Assembly (NCBI RefSeq): GCF_021026335.1
Contig: NZ_JAJNCY010000004.1
Span: 1 to 64,000, forward strand
DNA: 64,000 nucleotides
Reading direction: 5' to 3'
From: Rhizobium sp. C1
GTDB taxonomy: Bacteria; Pseudomonadota; Alphaproteobacteria; Rhizobiales; Rhizobiaceae
A model generated the notes under the pieces. That model had not been told where the DNA came from. It worked only from the letters and a program-made list of their open reading frames with translations, and ran no database searches. Below, in pieces: positions 16,831-24,695 of the stretch. The first letter of the stretch is position 1; the number at the start of each line of letters is the position of its first letter. Made by a program: the position numbers and the translations under genes.

Positions 16831-18929
16831 ACACGGCCTCCATCAAGGTTGATCTTCCGATTAGCCTCTGATGCGGCGGGTGCATCATGGCCATGATCCT
16901 TCGGCCGCTGACGGGCAGCGACGTCGTGATGCCCAACATTGTGCGCCACGGCGACGGGGTTTGGCCGCGAGCCAATGACGGTCGTCAGATCCGAGCCCAA
17001 ATGAAACTCAAGGATTCCCGCCAGCGCCGTTACGTCCGGCATTGGAATATCGACACGGGTTTCGAGACGCCCCGAGCGCAACAGCGCCGAATCAATCCGC
17101 TCAGGAAAGTTTGTTGCAGCGACGACGATCACGCCTTCAGTTTTGGCAACGCCGTCAAGCAGCTCCAGCATCCGATTGATAAGTGAATTCCAATACTCGT
17201 CGTGCCGACCGCCGCCATTGGAGCGCCTACCGATGTTGTCGATTTCGTCAATGAATAGTATGCTGGGAGCATTATTGCGGGCGATTTCGAACGCTTCCGA
17301 CATCGCTTTGAGGACGTCGCCGAGGTACCCCGGCTCGAGCATCGTCGAGAGTGAGGTAGCCAGCAGTGGCACTTGAATGGTGTTGCAGAGTGCCCGGGCA
17401 AAAGTCGTTTTCCCGGTACCCGGTGGTCCGCTGAGCAAGAGCTTTGTTGACATCTCAGACCAGGCAAGACCGCCTTGCTTCCAGAGTTCGAGATCAGCTT
17501 TGAGATCGAGTGCCCAGTCTCTGGCCCGTCCGTAACCTGCGAGTGTCTCAACGGAGAGGTATTTCGTCGTCGACGGTTTGGTGTTCTTGTCCGGCGGCGG
17601 GGCCTCTGGCTGCGTCAAATCAAACGCACCGTGCTTCCTGTCCCGGGAGAGATTTCCCTGCTTCTCGCGGCTCCCTTGCCTGATCTTTCTCGACCGCCAT
17701 TCGTTTTCACCATCAGCGTCATCATCATCGGCATCGTTGGCGGCGCTCAGCTCGATCAGGATTGAAAGGATCTTCTCAACGGAGCGGCCAGGCCGTAGCG
17801 CGAGAGCCAGGTCGTCCAGGCCGAGTTGGCCCGGCTGGAAGGCACGCTCCTCCATAGCCTTGAGCGAGGCCTTCGGTGGAATATTGAGGCAGATGTGAAG
17901 CAGGTCAGCGAGCAAGCCGCGATCAAGCCTCCCGGTATCGAGGATAACGTCCGCTCCAGCCAGGAGCCTTGACGGAAAATCCGACGCCGTAGTCTCGTCC
18001 ACAACGACAATGGGAAGCTCTTTGCGAAGAAACGCCTTGGCCACGGCCTCGCGCAGCGCCTTGGATGAAAGGTCCTGCACGCGCTTGCCCGAGATCGACG
18101 CCGCACGATGAGGATCGGAGGCATTGTCGCGATAGCTGCCGCTAATCGATTTGTCACCAAAAGCATCGACAAGACTTAAGGCGAAAGGCATGACCGCGCC
18201 CCTTTCCAGCATCGTTCCAAATCTGCGCTCGAACTCGGCAACCGAAGAGCGGATGACGACGACGGGAGCGGGACGGACCAGCAAGGAAAGCAACGGGTCA
18301 ATATGATTGAAGGCCTCGCCGGCCGCGCTGGCGAGCAACAAAGCGACGGCCACATCTGCGACATGATGCGGGGTCCGGTGGGCGCGGATCAGTCGAAGCA
18401 CATAATCACGGTCAACGGCGTGATGACCAGCGCTTCCATTTTCGGTGGACGCTGCCGACTTGGGTTCCTTCGCTGGTCCGGTGTCCCGCGTCAAAACAGG
18501 TGACGAACCCTTCTGAGCCACAAGCGCCTTGAGAGAGCGACCGCGTCTAGATTTGTCATTGAGCGCAGACGGGCGCTGGCTCCGAACGGGGCGGCCGGAG
18601 ATCGTGTGGCCGACGACAGGTCGTTCGTTATCGTCGTCAAATTCGAAATCTGGGCTCGGCTCAGGCAAAGAGGAATCCCTCCGACTGAGAAACCGCTCGA
18701 TGACCCGACGATCCACCACGGGATCTCCAGACAGCGCCAGTGTCAATGGTTGCCGGATATTCCAGCAGATCGGACCGTTGGGGGCCAGTTCATCGGACCC
18801 GAAGTGGCGTTCCAGGAGCCCGATGGCTTCGGCGGCTTCATAAGCGTTACGGATCGCCTGCCGCTCCAGGCGACGGACCAGATAGCGGGCGACACGATCC
18901 GCAAGCGGGATTGACGATGGATTTGTCAT
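16827..18929 (-). CDS. AAA+ ATPase, the FtsH-like unfoldase half
   Basis: This 700-residue protein has a long N-terminal region (about 470 residues) of unknown fold, with a charged, probably disordered segment around residues 430-470. An AAA+ core follows: Walker A LLLSGPPGTGKTTFARALC, Walker B SILFIDEIDNIGRR, sensor 1 VVAATNFPERID and arginine fingers in LLRSGRLETRVDIP. The helical lid is interrupted after LEFHLGSDL and is replaced by a 50-residue tail rich in Pro, His and Asn. The missing lid end is found at the start of the next gene. The ATG at 18929 has GGAGG eight bases upstream. It lies in an operon with a small protein and a PD-DxK protein. Confidence 0.85.
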   Translation of the reverse strand: MTNPSSIPLADRVARYLVRRLERQAIRNAYEAAEAIGLLERHFGSDELAPNGPICWNIRQPLTLALSGDPVVDRRVIERFLSRRDSSLPEPSPDFEFDDDNERPVVGHTISGRPVRSQRPSALNDKSRRGRSLKALVAQKGSSPVLTRDTGPAKEPKSAASTENGSAGHHAVDRDYVLRLIRAHRTPHHVADVAVALLLASAAGEAFNHIDPLLSLLVRPAPVVVIRSSVAEFERRFGTMLERGAVMPFALSLVDAFGDKSISGSYRDNASDPHRAASISGKRVQDLSSKALREAVAKAFLRKELPIVVVDETTASDFPSRLLAGADVILDTGRLDRGLLADLLHICLNIPPKASLKAMEERAFQPGQLGLDDLALALRPGRSVEKILSILIELSAANDADDDDADGENEWRSRKIRQGSREKQGNLSRDRKHGAFDLTQPEAPPPDKNTKPSTTKYLSVETLAGYGRARDWALDLKADLELWKQGGLAWSEMSTKLLLSGPPGTGKTTFARALCNTIQVPLLATSLSTMLEPGYLGDVLKAMSEAFEIARNNAPSILFIDEIDNIGRRSNGGGRHDEYWNSLINRMLELLDGVAKTEGVIVVAATNFPERIDSALLRSGRLETRVDIPMPDVTALAGILEFHLGSDLTTVIGSRPNPVAVAHNVGHHDVAARQRPKDHGHDAPAASEANRKINLDGGRV

Positions 18930-18931
18930 GG

Positions 18932-19333
18932 TCACACCCTCCCTGCTGCGGCTTCGCGGTCTGCCTGCGCGAGAGCTTCAGCAATCGATTCAGGCAGCCT
19001 GCATTCGATCCAGTCTCGGACGACCTGGGCTGCGGGATCGCCACCTTCGCAGAGCTGAATAAGCTGCAATCGGGTTGCTCGTGGCAACGCTCCCAAACTA
19101 CGGCCACGCCTCGTCGCGAAACGTATCGCCGTTGCGATGACCTCAGCGGCGTCGGGAATGTCCGCCGCGTCGGCTTGTCCCCGATTGGACATGATAGACA
19201 CGATCCGGCGCGTCCGCTCGGCTGCTGCCAACGCATCTGTATCGACGATCGGCGCGGGACCGCTGACGGTGTTTCGAGACCCGACCGTTCGCGCGGCGGG
19301 CTCTGTTTTTGGATCCGGAACCAAACTTGACAT
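18932..19333 (-). CDS. Hypothetical small protein in the AAA+/M41 operon
   Basis: I do not recognise this 133-residue protein. The N-terminal part is polar; the rest is helical: DALAAAERTRRIVSIMS, AAEVIATAIRFATRRG and PRATRLQLIQLCEGGDPAAQ. Its stop lies three bases before the ATPase start, so the two are probably translated together. The ATG at 19333 has GGAAAGG upstream. It may be an adaptor or regulator for the ATPase; that is inference from position only. Confidence 0.6.
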   Translation of the reverse strand: MSSLVPDPKTEPAARTVGSRNTVSGPAPIVDTDALAAAERTRRIVSIMSNRGQADAADIPDAAEVIATAIRFATRRGRSLGALPRATRLQLIQLCEGGDPAAQVVRDWIECRLPESIAEALAQADREAAAGRV

Positions 19334-19457
19334 GAGGCATGCCTTTCCCGTTCGCCGCGAGCACAGCTCCAGCGGCACTTCTGTTTCAAATTGATGAGAT
19401 TGAGGCCGTGGGCGAGCCCAGATCTTCGCGACGCTCGCCCTGGCCTATATTCAGCGA

Positions 19458-20438
19458 CTAAACCGCCGCCGCCAGTTCGGGCGCGCGTGCAAGTCCGACC
19501 CGGAACGGTGGCGGCGAGCCGTAATCGTGGCGCGGGCTCAGCCCATTTGCTGGTGTCAGTGCTGCCATGGCGTCGACGGTCGTCCGAACCTCGCCATCGC
19601 TTTGACCATCATCGCCGTTCCTGTTCGAGGAAGACACGGCGCTACCGCCGTTCAACACATCGCGGGCTCCTGACGCTGGACGCGGTTCAGGACCAGCAAC
19701 CTGTCGGACGGCGACTTTCCAGTTCCGCTCCACCGCCGCCGCGAACTGAGCGCGCATCCGTTCGATCACCTGCCCGGCTCCGTCCATTTCAAGCAAATGA
19801 TCGAGGTGACTGAGAGGCCAGACGCCATGTTCGAGGTCGGTCTTCTGGCCGTCCGCGTTGAGGATGACGGCGCGCACTTCATCGACCACAATTCTGCGGT
19901 GCTCTTTGTAAAGCAGGTCCGGAACGACCAGGGCTGACGCCAGCATGCGGCCCTTCAGATCGGCGATCCGCGTCGATTCATAGGAAGCGAGCGTGCGCTT
20001 GACGTCGACGACATAAGCCAGCCTCTTCGATTGATGGACGAGCACCATGTCCGGGGTGTAACCCTTGCGACCACCTGTATCGGCGTCGAGGGTCAGACGG
20101 CGGAAGTGTTTCTCGTCGTTCATTGCGACAAGCTGGAGAGCGGCGGGAGTGACGGGGAGCCGAATGTTTTCCGTGAGCGCCAGCAGATCAGGACTTGTAC
20201 TTGCAAGAAGCGCAATGCCCGCTTCCAGCAAATTTCCTTCCTGGATCGGCACCGCGCGCATCAACGATGCAGCCTCTTCCAGTCCTTTCGCAAAAGCGAT
20301 CATCATTTGAGGAGCCGTGAAGGCTGCCGTTGCGGCCTGCTCGGCGAGCGCCAGAAGGCGCGGCTGGAGAGCCTGCAGATCCACGGCGATAGTGTAGTGG
20401 CGAGCGCGTTCGGCGCTCAAATGTTCATGAGACATCAT
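19458..20438 (-). CDS. PD-(D/E)XK nuclease-like protein in the AAA+/M41 operon
   Basis: The 326-residue protein has helices in its N-terminal part and then the pattern YTPDMVLVHQSKR followed by LAYVVDVKRTLASYE at about residues 148-175. PD, a spacer, then DVK matches the PD-(D/E)XK nuclease core, with an Asp in the position often held by Glu. The C-terminal 90 residues are low-complexity (SSSNRNGDDGQSDG) and probably disordered. The start at 20438 follows CCGGAGAAG. It is the first gene of the cluster, about 120 bases ahead of the small protein. A DNA-cleaving role next to an AAA+ protease suggests a defence module; this is inference. Confidence 0.65.
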   Translation of the reverse strand: MMSHEHLSAERARHYTIAVDLQALQPRLLALAEQAATAAFTAPQMMIAFAKGLEEAASLMRAVPIQEGNLLEAGIALLASTSPDLLALTENIRLPVTPAALQLVAMNDEKHFRRLTLDADTGGRKGYTPDMVLVHQSKRLAYVVDVKRTLASYESTRIADLKGRMLASALVVPDLLYKEHRRIVVDEVRAVILNADGQKTDLEHGVWPLSHLDHLLEMDGAGQVIERMRAQFAAAVERNWKVAVRQVAGPEPRPASGARDVLNGGSAVSSSNRNGDDGQSDGEVRTTVDAMAALTPANGLSPRHDYGSPPPFRVGLARAPELAAAV

Positions 20439-20570
20439 TCTTCTCCGGGAAAGACGTCGAACGCGTCGCCCCTGCAGCTGGAGCCGATCAGGACTCGTCC
20501 GCTTCAAATCTGAAACGAGCCTCGTCTTCCTGACAGACTTCAGCGGACGCAGGTCTGCACGTCCCGAAAG

Positions 20571-20585
20571 CGGAAATAATTTCCG
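20571..20585. repeat. Dispersed 15-bp palindrome, copy C
   Basis: CGGAAATAATTTCCG, a perfect inverted repeat around a central base. It lies upstream of the PD-DxK gene and is followed by GGTGTCAGAC, which resembles the flank of copy D. Confidence 0.6.
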
Positions 20586-20625
20586 ATTCCGGTGTCAGAC
20601 GACAGCGTTCGAGGTCGTTTGAGTT

Positions 20626-20808
20626 TTAGCGCGTGGCGGGGTCGATCGGATCGCCGGCGCTGACCGCGTCACACACGCACAGGCCCGCAGCGCCATCGCG
20701 ATGGCACGTGCAAGTCGCCGTCTCGCGCCGCTTCGGCTTCAGGGCACTGACCGGAAAAGATGACAAATTTTCTTCCGTCGCGCGGAAGATAGAGATAAGG
20801 CTCTTCAT
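20626..20808 (-). CDS. Possible small Cys-rich protein
   Basis: A 60-codon frame starts at ATG 20808 with GAAGGAAAC upstream and encodes RRETATCTCHRDGAAGLCVC, a cluster of four cysteines and a histidine. No family is recognised. It lies in a gap of about 590 bases between the PD-DxK gene and a terminator, which otherwise looks empty. It could be a real small metal-binding protein or chance. Confidence 0.3.
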   Translation of the reverse strand: MKSLISIFRATEENLSSFPVSALKPKRRETATCTCHRDGAAGLCVCDAVSAGDPIDPATR

Positions 20809-21027
20809 AGCCCAGTTTCCTTCGAACACAAGGTTGCGGGTCAGGCCCTCGTCGGTGGTGCAAACACAGGCGGGGGCCGCTAAGTGACTGCAGATGTTTG
20901 ATATCTGCCGACACTCCAAACCTACCGCGTTACCTCGTCTGCAGCAAGGAGCCCTGGAACGCACCAGGAACAGATCCCGCGGACATGGTTAACGGGCGAC
21001 GCGGTTGGCCGAGCCGGAACAAAAGAA

Positions 21028-21047
21028 AACCCCGCCGAAGCGGGGTT
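21028..21047 (-). terminator. Rho-independent terminator
   Basis: On the minus strand, AACCCCGC and GCGGGGTT pair around a TTCG tetraloop and are followed by TTCTTTTG. This is a strong terminator 26 bases after the stop of the 374-residue protein gene. Confidence 0.9.
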
Positions 21048-21072
21048 CACGAGCATCGGAGATCGACGGCTA

Positions 21073-22197
21073 TCACGCCAGCTCCGGAACATCTGCCAAA
21101 GCTAAAGCGTCAAACAACGCTCTTGCCTGGTCCGTCTCGAATCCGAGGTCGATGTCCATCGACGGTAAACTAGCAATTTGAGTGCGCCCAGCATCATCGA
21201 CGGAGGAACCGCCCGGTTCCTCCTGAGATTCAGTCTCTTCGACACTTTCATCCTCGATCAGGTCGAATCCAGGAAGCGGCTCTCCATCCAGGATGAAACG
21301 CAGGACGGGTAGCATTTCATTCTGAAGCCAACCGACCAGTTCTGCCCGATCGGGCCAAGCATCGGGCGCGCCTGCCTTGTACAGAAGCACCTGCACTTTA
21401 TGCCAAGCCGTTCCCCTCTCAAATTCCCCGTGCCTCCATCTATCGAAAGATTGAAAACCAGGGACGACGGGGACGGCGATGCTGCAAAGAAGATCGTGCG
21501 CATGCCTGCAATCCATCGCGACCTTGTCTGACAGGTGCTTCTTGATTACTGCCCTTCCCACTTCCAATGGCTTCAACGCTGACTCCACTTCATCACGGAT
21601 AGAGGCAATCATTGCATGGAAGAGCGAGATTTCCTTGAGTTCTTTGGCTGCGGCTGCCTTTCTCAAACCAGCGAGCCCAGGGGCATTCAGGAGAATTGGC
21701 TTCAGGTCCTTTTTGGTCAGTCCATTCTCGGCATCAATGATCGCTTGCACCTGCCTTCCGGTCGGCTTCTCACCGCTTTCAAATGCCTTCAGCGCAGTTT
21801 CAATAGACGTCTGATTTCCCCGTGCCATCACGAACATCGTCGTTGGAGCAACGGTTGCGGAGATCAAGCGTTCTTTGTAGTCCCCCAACTGTTCGTGAAT
21901 AGAGATATATAGGTTGGCGGCCTTGACGGTGTAGCCTGCGGCAGGCTTCAGCCATCTCCCGAAACTTTTCGGCGGCAAGATGGATTTTGCGCGATGGAAC
22001 TCGTGGCCGATGTCAAAGGCGTGGGCCGTGGATCTCTTGTTCAAGGCCTGCAGCTTTCCGGTGACGTCGGCCAGCAGCCCACCCTGGTCTTCATTGAGGC
22101 CCAATTGATCAATCCAAGCGGTGTCGCTTTTTGACACAGGGGCGGCGGCACCTTTTGCCTTTGCCGTTGCACGATCATTACGAATGTCTTCTGTCAT
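21073..22197 (-). CDS. DUF3102-like hypothetical protein
   Basis: This 374-residue protein resembles the DUF3102 type of plasmid and phage-associated proteins in the segment FDIGHEFHRAKSILPPKSFG, then RWLKPAAGYTVKAANLYISI. This reads like a helical DNA-related module in which a host factor decides when to stop. The middle is helical and the C-terminal 70 residues are acidic (LIEDESVEETESQEE). The ATG follows GGAG at six bases. A strong terminator ends the gene and a 500-base AT-rich leader precedes it, so it is a single-gene unit. Its role is unknown; such genes are common on mobile elements. Confidence 0.5.
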   Translation of the reverse strand: MTEDIRNDRATAKAKGAAAPVSKSDTAWIDQLGLNEDQGGLLADVTGKLQALNKRSTAHAFDIGHEFHRAKSILPPKSFGRWLKPAAGYTVKAANLYISIHEQLGDYKERLISATVAPTTMFVMARGNQTSIETALKAFESGEKPTGRQVQAIIDAENGLTKKDLKPILLNAPGLAGLRKAAAAKELKEISLFHAMIASIRDEVESALKPLEVGRAVIKKHLSDKVAMDCRHAHDLLCSIAVPVVPGFQSFDRWRHGEFERGTAWHKVQVLLYKAGAPDAWPDRAELVGWLQNEMLPVLRFILDGEPLPGFDLIEDESVEETESQEEPGGSSVDDAGRTQIASLPSMDIDLGFETDQARALFDALALADVPELA

Positions 22198-22718
22198 ATG
22201 TTTCTCCGTTTTGACGATTTCCGTATCAGCTCAATGGCTGATATAAAAATTGTCACCGCGGAATTTTTTCTTGTCAAATAGGTCAATGTTGACAATGGCT
22301 TAAAATGGTCCGAAAACACCCGTTTTCGAGTACGTTTTGACGCTGTTACCACGCCCGAAGTGCGACATTACGTCGCACCAAAGAGCGATGGCCAGATGAC
22401 CGCCAGCTGACGTCCTTTCCGACTTCCAAAAGCAAGAAAGCGACCTAAAAGAGTGTCGTAAATGAGATATTATTATCCAGCAAATAAAATAACAACTATT
22501 AGAATAGGATTTGCGTATATTGAACAATTTTAGAGAGCTTTTTGAGTTCCGCCACGATCCCAGCGCGCGGGAAGGGCACGTCAATAAAAGTAAGTGAATT
22601 CTAACGAAATACGCGCGACTTCATGAAGAAAAGTTGGAAATCACTGAATTGCTACCCCCGGCGCAATAAGTGTGCGTCCCGAACTCCCGCGCGCCGGACC
22701 GCTCCGCTTCCTGACGAT
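22198..22718. other. AT-rich leader region, no gene
   Basis: About 520 bases with no credible gene and a base composition clearly richer in A+T than the neighbours. It should hold the promoter of the 374-residue protein gene. GTCAATGTTGAC at 22282-22293 is a perfect palindrome and TATCAGC/GCTGATA at 22224-22243 is an inverted repeat near the start codon. Confidence 0.5.
22224..22243 (-). promoter_or_regulatory. Inverted repeat in the leader of the DUF3102-like gene
   Basis: TATCAGC and GCTGATA are perfect seven-base arms with a six-base spacer, about 27 bases upstream of the start codon. It could be an operator or a hairpin in the mRNA leader. Confidence 0.35.
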
Positions 22719-23549
22719 TTATCCGAAGCTTGCCTGGAAACTCGTCGCCGTCAGCTCGACATGAGCCTCGAGAGGCGGACGCATTTCAAACGCCTTCGGC
22801 GCACGCACGAAGTCGTAGAGCCGGAACAGATACCACTCGTCCCGGCGAGCCTTCGCCACCTCTAGCTCGTTTCTGGATATGTGAAACGGCGTCCTTTCCC
22901 AGCCGTTGGTCGTCTTGACCTCGATCAGGCGCTCCCGGCCGTCCGGCGTAAAGCTTGCAATATCGTACCCAGCCCCGTCACCGTCCTCCTTGGATACCCA
23001 ACGGACACGGCTTGCAAGGTCCGCGCGGCCGTTTTGGCGAAGCGACTTGTATTCGTGGTGCAGGACAAGTTCTTCGCCCGCATGACCAAGGGCGCGATTG
23101 CGCTCGTCGCGTCCGGCGACATCAAAGCGCCTCGCCACCGATTGCAATTGTTCTAGCTCGTCCGGGGGCGGCGTGTTGCGCAGCGTCGGAGCGATCCCGA
23201 CGAACAGAGAAGGCGGCTCTGCCAACTCAGACTGCCTGACAGGTTGGATGCTCGTTTCCCATTCAGGGTGCCTTGCGAGCCATCGGGAAACGGCCTCAGC
23301 CAGGGACATCTGAAAATTGAAGAGAGGTTTGTAACCTTCAATGAAAGGTAGCCCGAAACCTTGAACCACAGCCGATATATTTCGCAGCTTGAACTCCACA
23401 GATGCATGATTGCGTCCTGTCTGATCCTGGAGCAAGCGGTTCGTCGCAGCCTTATTGTAGCGCCTTGCTAAAAGCTCTTCCTGGAGCATCGAAAAATAGC
23501 CCGCCACAACGGCGTCATTCTCGAGATCTGACCAAGCGTTTGCACTCAT
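22719..23549 (-). CDS. DUF3883 domain protein, nuclease-like
   Basis: The C-terminal 130 residues of this 276-residue protein match DUF3883: ALGHAGEELVLHHEYKSL, then GDGAGYDIASFTPDG and RLIEVKTTNGWERTPFHIS with NELEVAK. GYDI followed by EVKTT is a PD-(D/E)XK-type active-site arrangement, and the domain is found in many defence proteins. The N-terminal half is helical (NKAATNRLLQDQTGRNHASV) and may bind DNA, as in Swt1-like or HNH-associated helical modules. The ATG at 23549 is preferred to a GTG two codons upstream. It lies at the right end of the accessory region, close to the tRNA-derived repeat. Confidence 0.8.
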   Translation of the reverse strand: MSANAWSDLENDAVVAGYFSMLQEELLARRYNKAATNRLLQDQTGRNHASVEFKLRNISAVVQGFGLPFIEGYKPLFNFQMSLAEAVSRWLARHPEWETSIQPVRQSELAEPPSLFVGIAPTLRNTPPPDELEQLQSVARRFDVAGRDERNRALGHAGEELVLHHEYKSLRQNGRADLASRVRWVSKEDGDGAGYDIASFTPDGRERLIEVKTTNGWERTPFHISRNELEVAKARRDEWYLFRLYDFVRAPKAFEMRPPLEAHVELTATSFQASFG

Positions 23550-23657
23550 CGTCACAACCTACTTCGAGCAAATCGAACTGTCTTTCGGAAAATGCAATGC
23601 CTTATCCAAGGGTGTCCCCGGACATAAGGCTAAACTCGAAAGTGGCAGACGCCAAAG

Positions 23658-23672
23658 CGGAATTTATTTCCG
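23658..23672. repeat. Dispersed 15-bp palindrome, copy D
   Basis: On the minus strand CGGAAATAAATTCCG, one base away from the copy at 20571. The flank on one side (GGCGTCTGCC) resembles that of copy C. Confidence 0.55.
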
Positions 23673-23876
23673 CACAGTCACGGAATGGACACCTCCAGCG
23701 ACCCCGAATTTTGCCGACCGATTGGTGTTCTGCGAGCACCACATCAGGCAGCCGAGGAGACACCAAAACAAGGCCCTTGAGATCTTGTATCGTGCTCTGT
23801 ATCGTTGGCGGTATCGAAATCGCGCAGATTTCTCAGTGCCTTGTGGCAAGTTATTGGAATCTTTGTATCTGGAGGA

Positions 23877-23896
23877 GAGTCCCACCCTCTCCGCCA
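23877..23896 (+). repeat. Probable att site: copy of a tRNA-Ser 3' end
   Basis: GAGTCCCACCCTCTCCGCCA matches the last 20 bases of a bacterial tRNA-Ser: half of the T arm, the 3' acceptor strand and CCA. The rest of the tRNA is absent; the upstream bases do not form a D or anticodon arm. Such orphan 3' ends are what a tRNA-targeting tyrosine recombinase leaves at the far end of an integrated element. An integrase remnant starts 100 bases to the right. Confidence 0.65.
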
Positions 23897-23995
23897 TGAT
23901 CCTTCAAAAAAGCTCGGAAATGCTCAATCGCCTTAGTTTTAAGGATTTGTAGACCGCATCTTTGGTACACAAAGGTGGTCCACATCGTCATCAAA

Positions 23996-24566
23996 ATGAC
24001 TCGCCCATCCAAGCGTCCCAAAACCGGTGTTTATGAATTTCGCAAACGCGAGGAAAAGGTCAACCTTGGCACCCGCGATCCTGCAGAGGCAAAAGTTGCC
24101 CACGCAAGGGTCTGGGCTGAAGTAGAGGCGCGATGGTCTCAGCTTTCAAAAGGTAGCATTTCGCTGACATTCAAGCAGGCCGTAGGAATGGTAGGCGAGA
24201 CATATCGCGAATTCGTCAATGCAAATGGAGACTGGCCAGCCAAGGCAAGTCCGCATATGCGGATGTTTGCCAAGGAAAAAATCGGACATTCCGAAATCTC
24301 TTTTGTCGGCGGATAAAGACGCGTCTGCGGTACTTGTTCAGAAACTGATATCGCGCGCGAGGACAGAAATCGCAAATCCTGCTGAAATGGACGCGTATTT
24401 CAGAAATCGCGGTATTCTGCTCGATCGCGAAAGCTGTCAGCGTTTGCGTAAAGAAACTTCGCGAGCGATGGCTGAGGCCCGTCATCAAGTCGGCAAATAC
24501 ACGGTCGGTGACCATGGCACGGAGGAAAATGCGAAGCGCTTCCCCCCGCTCGCCCCCACCCCAAAG
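23996..24566 (+). pseudogene. Phage-type integrase (DUF6538 N-terminus), decayed
   Basis: The frame from ATG 23996 reads MTRPSKRPKTGVYEFRK and then REEKVNLGTRDPAEAKVAHA, the start of DUF6538 tyrosine recombinases. About 15 residues usually found between FRK and REEK are missing. Near 24280, at a run of six A, the frame shifts; the second frame continues with SADKDASAVLVQKLISRART and GILLDRESCQRLRKETSRAM and ends with KRFPP. The catalytic domain is gone. So the gene has an internal deletion, a frameshift and a 3' truncation, and the element it served can no longer excise itself. Confidence 0.75.
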
Positions 24567-24695
24567 GCGATGGGCAGCGGCCCAGATCATCTGCAAAATA
24601 AAACACTCGGCGCTGATCAGCGCTTCAAACACGGCCCACTCCTGCGCCGTAGCAGCCTCAGCCGTCGCCAGTTCGGCAGCTTCTTCAGAAATGCT

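Noticed and set aside
24216-24632. Reverse open frame behind sbcC
   Set aside because: The first 40 codons (FEALISAECFILQMIWAAAHR) look plausible, and the same frame is open back to the sbcC stop. But the rest is antisense to the integrase remnant and no start with a ribosome site is seen.
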